DNA of 7,997 nucleotides, taken from Rhodoferax sp. (GTDB lineage Bacteria; Pseudomonadota; Gammaproteobacteria; Burkholderiales; Burkholderiaceae_C). The translations under genes and the position numbers were made by a program. Below the pieces are notes generated by a model. That model did not search any database, was not told the origin of the DNA, and saw only the letters and a program-made list of their open reading frames with translations. Where the stretch lies: NCBI GenBank assembly GCA_028711355.1, contig JAQTSL010000162.1, positions 1 to 7,997 of the forward strand, given 5' to 3'. Shown in pieces: positions 1 through 5,954 of the stretch (positions are counted from its first letter, which is position 1; each line of letters opens with the position of its first letter).

Positions 1-1638
1 TGTGCCGACAAGACTGTGGAGCTGTTTCACGCCAGCCTGATCTGGCCCTTGCAGTTGGAGCCCGTGCTGGTGGCCGGGCTCAAGAGCCACCATTGGGAAA
101 GTTTCGAAGGCAGCCAGGAAACACACCCATGGCGGCGGATTGATGACGAGTTCACCGACGATCCGGGCAACTTCCGCGAGCGCCATTACCGCGAATTTGT
201 TTCTTTTTTGCCCTATGTGCAGCGCTTTTTGTATGGCGAAGGCAGCTCTGGCCAGGCTCATGCCAGGGCCGAGGCAGGCAGTTCACCGATGCATGTTTTC
301 CGGCGCAATGACATCAGCAAACTGCGCCTGACCCTGCACCAGGATCAGACTCCGGTTGAATTGCACATTGTTCACATTGATCTGTACTTTTTTGACGACC
401 TTGATCTGATCCAACTGAATGTGGAGGTGCGCGCCAGCCATCTGCCACTGCACACGGCACGCGATATTCTGTTCAGGTTTGGCCGTGCCTACCCCTCCGG
501 TTGGGAAGAGGGCGGCGACGGTCTGCACAATGTGCACCTGGCCGAGTGGCTTGATGCCAGCGGGCAAGTCATGGGCCGGTCCGACACAGAACACCGCGAA
601 AAATACCTGGGTTTTGTCTGCCAGCACCGCAGCCCCTGTATTTCAGAGCACTGGGCCAGCCTGCTGCGCCCGTTGGTATTGACACACTCCGAAGAGCCGG
701 GCCAATTGCGCTATCGACTGATTGAGTACCACCGCATGCCCGTGATGGCCTTTTTATCATTGAACCAGCCGCAATCATTGGGTGCGGACGACTGGATTCG
801 AATTGGTCTGGCATCCACGCTGCATCCCGACGAACCGATTCCGGCCAACGACCCCAGTGTGAAGGAGTTCAACCAACGCTACTGTCAGGATCGGTACTGG
901 ACGGGCAGCGCATCCGGCCCCAACACCCGCTTTATCTGCACCGGCAGCGCTCTCACCCTGGTGGGGGATGCCAGCCAGTCATTTTTGATGGATGCCGAGC
1001 GCGGCGTGTTGGCACAGTTCAGACACCAGTATTTCCTGATCTTCCTGATCGCCCATTTACACCGCGCTGCCTTGCTGATTTTTTCGGACGTGCTGGTGGG
1101 TGCGGTGAACGCCTTGAACATTCGCGACGAAACCTCGGTGCGCCAGTTCAAGCGCCGCATTCGCGCCAATTTTGAAACCTTTTTGCGCTTTAACCACCGC
1201 TACTGGTTTCACGAGCTCTCCGAGCGTGCGCACCTGCAAGACACGTTTCGCCTGTGCTCCAACCACCTGCGCAACGATGCCCTGTACGAAGAGGTGCGCG
1301 ACGAAATCCGCGAGATGAGCCAGTACCTTGACAGCGACTCGCAGCGCCGCCAGTCCAACACCGTGATTCGGCTCACCGTGATCACCATCCTGGGCTTGAT
1401 GGCCACCGTGACCACCGGCTACTTCGGCATGAACATCATTGCCTTTGGTGAAAGCCCGGCGCTGCCGCGCCTGCTGCACGGTGTGGCGGCCAGCGCCGTC
1501 TTTGTCAGCCTGATCCTGTTTGCCATCTCGCGCTCCAAGCGCCTGTCGGATTTTCTGGAAGCCTTGTCCGATGAACGGCTGTCGTTTACAGGGAAATGGA
1601 GCGTCTTCTGGAAGGTTTTTGGTCGCCAAAACCACTGA
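1..1638 (+). CDS. CorA-superfamily-like membrane protein (5'-truncated by window edge)
   Basis: The frame is open from the first base and ends at TGA 1636-1638. A GTG at 16 could serve as a start, but the 15 bases before it show no Shine-Dalgarno sequence and the frame stays open upstream, so I call it partial. Counting from the first codon here, about 450 mostly soluble residues are followed by a hydrophobic helix at about 458-475, the motif Y-F-G-M-N (GMN at 476-478), a short loop and a second hydrophobic helix at about 491-511, then a basic C-terminal tail. Two C-terminal helices with GMN at the end of the first are the hallmark of CorA-type Mg2+/divalent-cation channels of the inner membrane. 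The protein is much longer than classical CorA (about 316 residues), and the large N-terminal region does not resemble a CorA domain that I recognise. Transport of Mg2+ is inferred from the motif only. The neighbouring convergent gene is of the MgtC family. Confidence 0.72.
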   Translation, partial: CADKTVELFHASLIWPLQLEPVLVAGLKSHHWESFEGSQETHPWRRIDDEFTDDPGNFRERHYREFVSFLPYVQRFLYGEGSSGQAHARAEAGSSPMHVFRRNDISKLRLTLHQDQTPVELHIVHIDLYFFDDLDLIQLNVEVRASHLPLHTARDILFRFGRAYPSGWEEGGDGLHNVHLAEWLDASGQVMGRSDTEHREKYLGFVCQHRSPCISEHWASLLRPLVLTHSEEPGQLRYRLIEYHRMPVMAFLSLNQPQSLGADDWIRIGLASTLHPDEPIPANDPSVKEFNQRYCQDRYWTGSASGPNTRFICTGSALTLVGDASQSFLMDAERGVLAQFRHQYFLIFLIAHLHRAALLIFSDVLVGAVNALNIRDETSVRQFKRRIRANFETFLRFNHRYWFHELSERAHLQDTFRLCSNHLRNDALYEEVRDEIREMSQYLDSDSQRRQSNTVIRLTVITILGLMATVTTGYFGMNIIAFGESPALPRLLHGVAASAVFVSLILFAISRSKRLSDFLEALSDERLSFTGKWSVFWKVFGRQNH

Positions 1639-1678
1639 CCGGGAGTTGAACAAGTTCCGTATTTCGCCGCCCGATACG
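1639..1678. other. Convergent intergenic gap
   Basis: Forty bases separate the stop codons of the CorA-like and MgtC-family genes. The only symmetry is a short inverted repeat, CGTAT (1658-1662) and ATACG (1674-1678), with an 11-base loop and no T-run. It is too weak to be called an intrinsic terminator, although its position between convergent genes would suit one. Confidence 0.35.
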
Positions 1679-2431
1679 TCAATTGCGTGCATGACTGATT
1701 TGCAGCCCGCCAACACCTTCAAGTTGACGCAAATGACGCGACAACTCAAACAGGGAACCGGGGTTGGGGTGACTCTTGAGCGCCACCATCACAAAGTTCC
1801 AACTGATGGCTTTGCCGTTGCTGGAAATATTCAGCGAGCCCTCGGCCACCATGTAGCCCCATTGGGTCACCGTATTTTTAAGAACTTTTTCATCCGGCTC
1901 AAATTCGGGAGAAAACTGCAGCACAACCCCCATGGCACGACGTGACGGCAGTTTGGCTTCCAGCTTGGGCCCCCACATCATCAAGGAGGCCGACAAAAAA
2001 GTCAGCAAAATGGCGGCGCCAAAAAAACCGATCCCCACCAGCACCCCGATGGCCGACGAAGCCCAGATCGACGCAGCAGTGGTCAAACCACTGATGTTCA
2101 GACCCTCCTTCATGATCACCCCGGCGCCCAGAAATCCGACGCCGGTGACAATGCCCTGAATCACGCGGGTGGGGTCAACCGGTATCGTATTTTGTGCTGC
2201 GCCACCCCACCAAAAGCCCGGATATCCGGCGAACACGGTCAGCGCTGCCGATGCCATACAAACAATGCCGTAGGTGCGCATGCCCGCAGCACGCCCATGG
2301 TAAGAGCGCTCGTAGCCCACCAACAAACCCAGCATCAGGGCCCCGAGCAAGTTCATGAACACCAGCAGGTTGACCTCCATCATCGGGATGGACCAGAACG
2401 ATGCCAGATAAGACTGCGTGATGATGCCCAT
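1679..2431 (-). CDS. MgtC/SapB-family inner-membrane protein
   Basis: This is a complete 250-residue protein. The start at 2431 is supported by GAGAGG (complement of 2437-2442) five bases upstream; an internal Met pair at 17-18 is a less likely alternative. Family signatures are visible: G-Y-E-R at 39-42 followed by A-G-M-R-T at 49-53, then D86-P-T-R with G-I-V-T-G-V-G-F-L-G-A-G at 93-104, and G-L-T-T-A-A-S-I-W at 115-123. These lie in four or five hydrophobic helices within residues 20-155. A soluble tail of about 90 residues follows, in the position of the ACT-like C-terminal domain of MgtC. Known members are linked to growth at low Mg2+ and, in pathogens, to survival in macrophages through effects on F-type ATPase; many environmental homologues have no proven role. 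The gene converges on the CorA-like gene. I see no obvious Mg2+-sensing leader upstream. Confidence 0.93.
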   Translation of the reverse strand: MGIITQSYLASFWSIPMMEVNLLVFMNLLGALMLGLLVGYERSYHGRAAGMRTYGIVCMASAALTVFAGYPGFWWGGAAQNTIPVDPTRVIQGIVTGVGFLGAGVIMKEGLNISGLTTAASIWASSAIGVLVGIGFFGAAILLTFLSASLMMWGPKLEAKLPSRRAMGVVLQFSPEFEPDEKVLKNTVTQWGYMVAEGSLNISSNGKAISWNFVMVALKSHPNPGSLFELSRHLRQLEGVGGLQISHARN

Positions 2432-2905
2432 GAGTGCCTCTCAACAAAGGGAGTGTTCTGCCCGGAGTCTAGTGTAGTGTTGCACGCATACGGCACTTAA
2501 AACTGTATCTCTCGGTCCAGCGTGTTGCGGCCATTGCGGGTGCTGCCTTCGGTGCCTTGTGTGCGCGATCGTGGCGCTGTCACGTTGAACCCGCACGGCG
2601 GCAGTCTTTGGCGGCCTCCTCATGCTGGCGTACCAGAAATCGTCGACCGCCAAAGCCAGCCACCGCGCTGGCGGGTTGCGCATCAACGCCAGTCAAATCG
2701 CGAACATCGGCATGATCCCTATGCCATCGTTACAGTTGGAGGCTGGCTTTGACTCCAGACGGATCGGTTTCAAATGGACCGTCATGATTGCAACACCACA
2801 CGAGCTGCGCAATCTGCCATCAACAAGAGAGAACAAGGGAGTTATTCAAACCCGATGAACAACCGCCAGTTTCAGGCCAGGCCACCGGCACTGGCTGTGC
2901 CTGAC
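2432..2905. other. Gene-poor stretch upstream of the MgtC-family gene
   Basis: No reading frame here has a convincing start, ribosome binding site or recognisable product on either strand. The longest frames are short and rich in Arg, Pro and His, typical of non-coding frames in GC-rich DNA. The promoter of the MgtC-family gene should lie within the left 100 bases, but no good -35/-10 pair stands out. Two inverted repeats are present: CTTTGGCGG/CCGCCAAAG (2606-2614 and 2647-2655) and GCCAGC/GCTGGC (2655-2660 and 2667-2672). Confidence 0.5.
2606..2672. repeat. Nested inverted repeats in non-coding DNA
   Basis: CTTTGGCGG at 2606-2614 is an exact 9-base inverse match of CCGCCAAAG at 2647-2655. 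Directly next to it, GCCAGC at 2655-2660 pairs with GCTGGC at 2667-2672 around a 6-base loop. The two structures share a base and would compete. They could be the edge of a small mobile or dispersed element, or chance. No T-run follows on either side, so this is not a clear terminator. Confidence 0.35.
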
Positions 2906-3289
2906 CTACCAGGACATGCCCAGGGCGACAAAGGCCGCGCTGCGTTGCGGCAGCAGGCGAAAGGCCGACTCGGCGCTGCCGCCGTAGTGGCGCAGACCGG
3001 TGTCGAGGCGCCACAGGTCGGCGGCGGCCGACCAGCCGCTGGCGGTGTCGCTCCAGGCCAGGCGCGTGAGCAGGCCGCGGCGGGCCAAGTTGGCCTGGTC
3101 GAAGAGTCGTGTCGAGGCGGCGTTGGCACCCGCGACGGCAGCGAGCGGCACGCCGGGGACGCCGATCAGGGTGTTGCGACGCTCGGCGGTATGGGCGAGT
3201 TGACGCCAGTCTTCGGCGCTGTTGGCGGTGCCGTCCCACCACAGTTCACCGAGCAGGGAGATGCCGTTCTGGTGGGTCCAGGTCGTCAT
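2906..3289 (-). pseudogene. C-terminal fragment of a probable outer-membrane beta-barrel protein
   Basis: From the Met at 3287-3289 to TAG at 2906-2908 the frame gives 127 residues. The sequence alternates polar and aromatic or aliphatic residues, as in beta-barrel strands: W-T-H-Q-N-G-I-S-L-L-G-E-L-W-W-D-G-T-A near the start, and the final strand A-A-F-V-A-L-G-M-S-W. Its last residue is Trp, with hydrophobic residues at positions -3, -5 and -7. A terminal aromatic residue in such a strand is the usual recognition signal for BAM-dependent insertion. There is no signal peptide and no ribosome binding site before the Met, and the frame upstream (to 3367) is low-complexity and unlike a barrel. 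I therefore read it as the surviving 3' end of a larger gene. The exact family is not identified. It could also be a short intact gene, but that is less likely. Confidence 0.5.
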
Positions 3290-3303
3290 GCTTGTACCAT
3301 GAA

Positions 3304-3495
3304 ATGCGCCGCTCAACAGCCAGTCATGGTCGCATTGAAATTGAAATTGGAATCCCGTCGAGCACACTGGATGCTATAGAAAACAGTGCTATTCACGCAG
3401 GTGCAGTAAGCGCTGGAGGCCTAAAACACTCGCATTTAATAAAATGGGTCATGGCCAACAAACGTGAAGCCGACAAAGCCAAAAGTGATGCCTGA
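3304..3495 (+). CDS. Weak 63-residue hypothetical reading frame
   Basis: ATG at 3304 to TGA at 3493-3495 gives 63 residues. The central part (I-P-S-S-T-L-D-A-I-E-N then K-H-S-H-L-I-K-W-V-M-A) looks more protein-like than the surrounding frames, and the tail is charged (K-R-E-A-D-K-A-K-S-D-A). The base composition is more AT-rich than in the neighbouring genes. No Shine-Dalgarno sequence precedes the ATG, and the frame continues upstream through sequence antisense to the barrel fragment, so a genuine start cannot be placed. It may be the 3' remnant of a lost gene or a chance frame. I do not recognise the product. Confidence 0.25.
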   Translation: MRRSTASHGRIEIEIGIPSSTLDAIENSAIHAGAVSAGGLKHSHLIKWVMANKREADKAKSDA

Positions 3496-3551
3496 TTTTT
3501 TCCAGCGACTACCGAGTGAACCCGTGGCACAAGTTGGCCCCGCTACAGGCT

Positions 3552-3572
3552 TGACATGTCAGTAAATCTGAC
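3552..3572. promoter_or_regulatory. Palindromic sequence over the regulator start codon
   Basis: TGACATGTCA at 3552-3561 is a perfect 10-base palindrome containing the ATG of the AraC-type gene. It overlaps a second inverted repeat, GTCAG (3558-3562) and CTGAC (3568-3572). Such symmetry at a start codon could be an operator for autoregulation or a translation-modulating hairpin. This rests on symmetry alone. Confidence 0.25.
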
Positions 3573-4236
3573 TGCCATGGTTCCGCTTCGTAGTGAAATT
3601 CGCCGCTATACCGGAGAACATGCGCGCCATGTGCATGACTATGTCCAAATCATGTTTGCCCTGCAGGGGCGCATGGAATTGGAGATTGGCGCTCACGGCG
3701 CGTTTGCTGATATGTCCTGTGGCATGGTCATACCGGCGGGCATCGAGCATGGGTTTATGACCACGCCACAGACACAGATGTTTGTGATTGAACGCCCCCA
3801 CCTGGCCGGTTTCAGCCGGGTGCGACGCTTTGCGGTCACGTCGGCTTGTCGTGACAGCGCGCGTCAGGGCGATGTCACCTGGCTGCTGGAACAGGTGCTG
3901 CAAGCGCCGAATATCCTGGCTCGCCGGGGCATTGATCTGACGCAATTGGATGCCGCGCTGGCTGCCTGCCTGCACGAGACGTGGAACACGGCACGCATGG
4001 CCTCTCTTTTTTTCCTGAGCCCGCAGCGTTTTCATGCGCGCTTGCTGGAGCTGACCGGGACGACACCGCAAGACTATCTCCGCAACCGCCGGTTTGATGC
4101 GGCCGAGCGATGTCTGCGCTGCGGCATGTCGCTGGAAGCTGCGGCACTGCATGTGGGCTACCGGTCCGCCAGTGCCCTGAGTTTTGCACTCAAGCGCGAC
4201 CGCCAGCTAAGCACCCGGCAACTGCGAGCGCACTGA
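3556..4236 (+). CDS. AraC-family transcriptional regulator with cupin sensor domain
   Basis: A 226-residue protein. The N-terminal half is an AraC-type cupin: H25 and H27 in the first conserved box, a beta-strand-like core (V-Q-I-M-F-A-L-Q-G at 30-38), and P60-A-G-I-E-H65 in the second box. The C-terminal half carries the two helix-turn-helix units of the AraC DNA-binding domain, at about 145-166 and 193-214, the latter with A-A-L-H-V-G-Y-R-S-A-S-A-L-S. At 226 residues it is short for the family (usually 250-300), and the usual F-x-x-x-x-G-x-S-P near the end is degenerate (K-R-D-R-Q-L-S-T). The start at 3556 has ACAGG about six bases upstream; Met8 has no ribosome binding site. It lies 69 bp upstream of, and on the same strand as, the EamA transporter gene, so it probably controls that gene in response to a small ligand, which is unknown. 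Confidence 0.92.
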   Translation: MSVNLTAMVPLRSEIRRYTGEHARHVHDYVQIMFALQGRMELEIGAHGAFADMSCGMVIPAGIEHGFMTTPQTQMFVIERPHLAGFSRVRRFAVTSACRDSARQGDVTWLLEQVLQAPNILARRGIDLTQLDAALAACLHETWNTARMASLFFLSPQRFHARLLELTGTTPQDYLRNRRFDAAERCLRCGMSLEAAALHVGYRSASALSFALKRDRQLSTRQLRAH

Positions 4237-4243
4237 CACCGCA

Positions 4244-4260
4244 GTTCAACCTAGGTTCAA
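4244..4260. promoter_or_regulatory. Candidate operator between regulator and transporter
   Basis: GTTCAA occurs at 4244-4249 and again at 4255-4260, an 11-base period that places both copies on the same DNA face. The centre, AACCTAGGTT (4248-4257), is a perfect palindrome. Direct half-sites one or two helical turns apart are typical of AraC-family binding sites. That it is the site of the adjacent regulator is inference. Confidence 0.35.
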
Positions 4261-4276
4261 GCGTTTCTCGCAAGTT

Positions 4277-4292
4277 GCAGTGACAAAACTGC
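4277..4292 (+). promoter_or_regulatory. Small hairpin just upstream of the transporter start
   Basis: GCAGT (4277-4281) and ACTGC (4288-4292) form a perfect 5-bp stem around the 6-base loop GACAAA, ending 13 bases before the ATG of the EamA gene. There is no T-run. It could influence translation or be part of a protein-binding site; chance is also possible for a stem this short. Confidence 0.2.
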
Positions 4293-4305
4293 CAGATCAT
4301 GGGGT

Positions 4306-5208
4306 ATGAAAAACCCATCCCTGACCGGCGCCCTCATGGCGCTATCGGCTGCTGTCCTGTGGGGCACCACTGGCACAGCCCAAACATTTGCCGCAGCGCA
4401 GTCTTCCCCCTACTGGATCGGCGCCCTGCGACTGCTGGTAGCCAGCGCCTTCTTTGCCGGGGTGGTCTGCTTTGGGCGGACCAGGCAGACCCACCGAGCG
4501 GCCTGGCTGCGCCGCGCCTGGCCCTGGGTCGCACTGGGCGGTATCACCATGGCGGCTTACAACCTGTGTTTCTTCGCCGGGGTCAAAGCCACCGGCGTGG
4601 CTACCGGCACCGCCGTTGCCATTGGAAGCGGGCCGATATGGATTGGCCTGCTACAGGGACTGGTCACGCGGCAACTACCCCGGCTCCTTTGGTGGCTGGG
4701 AACCCTGCTGGCGGTCACGGGTATCACTTTGATGCTCTCTGGTGCCGGCACGGGGGCCAGTTTTGATGCGACCGGCTTCCTGCTGTGTCTTGCTGCCGGG
4801 CTGGCCTACGCCGGCTTCACGCTGGTCAGCAAGCACCCAGTGGGCGTCACCTCGCCCGAAATCGCGACCTTCTCGGTGTTTATCACCGCAGCGCTGATCG
4901 CAGTGCCGGTAGCGGCGTTAACTGCGGGTACTTTTACTGCCACCAGTGCGACCTGGCTGATGGTGGGCTACCTTGGACTCATGGCCACCGGTGTGGCGTT
5001 TCTGCTGTTCAGCCATGCACTACGCCACGTAGCTGCGGCAACTTGTGTGACGCTGTCGCTGGCCGAACCCGTGACCGCTTTTGTGCTGGCCATCGTGGTG
5101 GTCGGAGAGCACCCCGGCAGCATCGCGTTTGGCGGTCTCGCCCTGGTCATGGCAGGTTTGCTGCTTGTGGTGTGGTTTGAAACCAGAAGCCTGAAACCAT
5201 TGGCCTAA
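4306..5208 (+). CDS. DMT-superfamily (EamA) inner-membrane transporter
   Basis: A complete 300-residue, very hydrophobic protein whose pattern suits ten transmembrane helices in two EamA repeats, at about 8-138 and 152-290. The N-terminus has the typical A-A-V-L-W-G-T-T-G-T start of the first repeat. The second repeat begins near L-C-L-A-A-G-L-A-Y-A and contains V-T-L-S-L-A-E-P-V-T-A before the last helices, which is the standard position of the conserved Glu-Pro of this family. Length and layout match metabolite or drug exporters such as the YdcZ/RhaT-like and RarD-like groups, but substrate cannot be read from sequence. The start at 4306 has only GGGG one base away as a possible ribosome signal. 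Met11 (4336) is an alternative, though it would shorten the first helix. The gene follows the AraC-type regulator and may be cotranscribed with it or controlled by it. Confidence 0.92.
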   Translation: MKNPSLTGALMALSAAVLWGTTGTAQTFAAAQSSPYWIGALRLLVASAFFAGVVCFGRTRQTHRAAWLRRAWPWVALGGITMAAYNLCFFAGVKATGVATGTAVAIGSGPIWIGLLQGLVTRQLPRLLWWLGTLLAVTGITLMLSGAGTGASFDATGFLLCLAAGLAYAGFTLVSKHPVGVTSPEIATFSVFITAALIAVPVAALTAGTFTATSATWLMVGYLGLMATGVAFLLFSHALRHVAAATCVTLSLAEPVTAFVLAIVVVGEHPGSIAFGGLALVMAGLLLVVWFETRSLKPLA

Positions 5209-5311
5209 ATTACTATTGAATTTGCATATGTTCAGGCAGTATCAACGGGGGTTACAGCCATAATTGGCGTTCATGGTGTGGATCACCGCTCGCCCCCCGC
5301 GCCAGCCGCCA

Positions 5312-5425
5312 CTACTTGACCAGCGCATAAATCGCCGGAATCACCTTGGAGCCGCTGCACCACATCACCGGCACCAGGCCGGTCATGATCGCCACCACCG
5401 CCAAAGGTGCTGCGGTTGGACGATT
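5312..5425 (-). pseudogene. Internally deleted C-terminal remnant of a CzcA/CusA-type RND efflux pump
   Basis: Reading the minus strand from 5425 to TAG at 5312-5314 gives 37 residues. The first part, A-V-V-A-I-M-T-G-L-V-P-V-M-W, matches the conserved segment of heavy-metal RND transporters (A-x-I-x-x-G-L-L-P-I-M-W). It is followed by C-S-G-S-K and then V-I-P-A-I-Y-A-L-V-K, which matches the end of the last transmembrane helix of the same family. In intact proteins about 20-25 residues lie between them (G-S-E-V-M-x-R-I-A-A-P-M-V-G-G-M and following). Here they are missing, yet the frame is kept. An in-frame TGA at 5426-5428 closes the frame upstream, and nothing RND-like is seen beyond it. 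The rest of a roughly 1040-residue gene is gone. The family assignment rests on recalled consensus, not a search. Confidence 0.68.
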
Positions 5426-5453
5426 TCAGGCACCGTTGCCACTGGTGGCTTGA

Positions 5454-5588
5454 GACACGTTGCCGCCGGTCACGACAGTCAGCTTACGGGTTGCCCAATT
5501 CATCGCTCGTCAGAAGCCGTTCGTGGCGGACTTCAAAGTGCCCTTTGGAGGCGTTGCGGAAAGTGGGACGCTGATCGAACAATCGTGA
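5454..5588 (+). pseudogene. Possible 3' remnant of an unrecognised gene
   Basis: After TGA at 5451-5453 the frame is open for 44 codons to TGA at 5586-5588. The last part, F-V-A-D-F-K-V-P-F-G-G-V-A-E-S-G, uses codons typical of the intact genes here and reads like the end of a soluble protein. A perfect 7-bp hairpin begins 7 bases after the stop, where a gene-end structure would be expected. There is no convincing start or ribosome binding site, and the family is unknown. It could be a chance frame. Confidence 0.22.
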
Positions 5589-5595
5589 AGCCGCC

Positions 5596-5614
5596 GCTCG
5601 CAAGATATGCGAGC
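5596..5614 (+). terminator. Perfect 7-bp hairpin, terminator-like but without adjacent T-run
   Basis: GCTCGCA (5596-5602) and TGCGAGC (5608-5614) pair perfectly around the loop AGATA. A T-run (5634-5639) lies 19 bases further on, too far for a standard intrinsic terminator. It could be a degraded terminator or a processing hairpin belonging to the lost gene just upstream. Confidence 0.35.
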
Positions 5615-5650
5615 CTTAACGTGAAAGAACTGGTTTTTTATTCTTTGGCT

Positions 5651-5722
5651 GTCATACCGGGCCATGACTCGGTATCCAGTGAATCCGGGCTGCATGGATT
5701 GCAGGTCGAGGCCCGCAATGAC
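5651..5722. repeat. 72-bp double-hairpin dispersed intergenic repeat
   Basis: The element begins GTCAT (5651-5655) and ends ATGAC (5718-5722), so its ends are inverted copies. Inside are two hairpins: ATACCG/CGGTAT (5654-5659 and 5670-5675), and ATTGC-A-GG/CC-C-GCAAT (5698-5719) with one A.C mismatch and loop TCGAGG. The modules G-G-T-A-T-C-C-A-G and G-G-A-T-T-G-C-x-G-G-T-C resemble short palindromic repeats found many times between genes in proteobacterial chromosomes, where translations like L-D-T-E-S near a gene end are a usual sign. No coding capacity is expected. Copy number cannot be seen from one window. Confidence 0.6.
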
Positions 5723-5749
5723 CGTCTTCTTTCATGCTTCGGGGTGGCT

Positions 5750-5778
5750 TTGACACCATGCACGTTAGAGCAATAAAA
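5750..5778 (+). promoter_or_regulatory. Candidate sigma70 promoter for the TPR-CHAT gene
   Basis: TTGACA at 5750-5755 is a perfect -35 box. After a 17-base spacer, AATAAA at 5773-5778 matches the -10 consensus at four of six bases. It points toward the TPR-CHAT gene and would leave a leader of about 170 nt. It lies just right of the dispersed repeat. No transcription data support it. Confidence 0.45.
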
Positions 5779-5940
5779 GGATCGCCAAGAGCGAGCAGGT
5801 CCGGGACACTGTACTCCCCCGGAAATTTTCAGCAGGATTGTTGAGACCTGCTGCAATCATGGACGCTGCGAACAGCACTGCGAAGGCCACGTCGGACCAG
5901 GATGTTGAATAGAGTGGAAAATGCACGGGGACAAATACGC

Positions 5941-5947
5941 AAGGAGG
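5941..5947 (+). promoter_or_regulatory. Strong ribosome binding site of the TPR-CHAT gene
   Basis: AAGGAGG is a full Shine-Dalgarno match, seven bases before ATG 5955. It decides the start: the alternative Met codon nearer the hydrophobic segment (6156) has no comparable site. Confidence 0.75.
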
Positions 5948-5954
5948 CTGAAGA

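Larger units (their letters stand above)
5209..5954. other. Decayed intergenic stretch between transporter and CHAT gene
   Basis: About 750 bases with no intact gene. The longest frame on the plus strand (5264-5776) crosses several unrelated elements and has no family likeness. The stretch holds an RND-pump remnant on the minus strand, a possible remnant on the plus strand, a perfect hairpin, a dispersed repeat, a candidate promoter and the strong ribosome binding site of the next gene. All are listed separately. Confidence 0.6.

Noticed and set aside
1057..1749. 230-codon minus-strand frame antisense to the CorA-like gene
   Set aside because: It is rich in Ala, Val, Gly, His and Gln without family likeness, lies opposite a gene with clear motifs, and overruns the MgtC-family gene end. 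It is a shadow frame of GC-rich coding DNA.
2522..2752. Plus-strand frame containing L-N-P-H-G-G-S-L, briefly resembling thiolase glycine motifs
   Set aside because: Only a few residues agree; the rest of the frame has no thiolase likeness and reads as non-coding.
2774..3379. 201-codon plus-strand frame antisense to the barrel fragment
   Set aside because: Its composition (Gly, Ala, Gln, Arg) follows from the opposite strand, it shows no motif, and the minus strand has the protein-like sequence.
3551..3556. TTGACA as a -35 box
   Set aside because: It overlaps the start codon of the AraC-type gene and no -10 box follows at a suitable distance.
5264..5776. 170-codon plus-strand frame
   Set aside because: It runs through the RND remnant, the hairpin and the dispersed repeat, has low-information His/Arg-rich sequence, and lacks a ribosome binding site.
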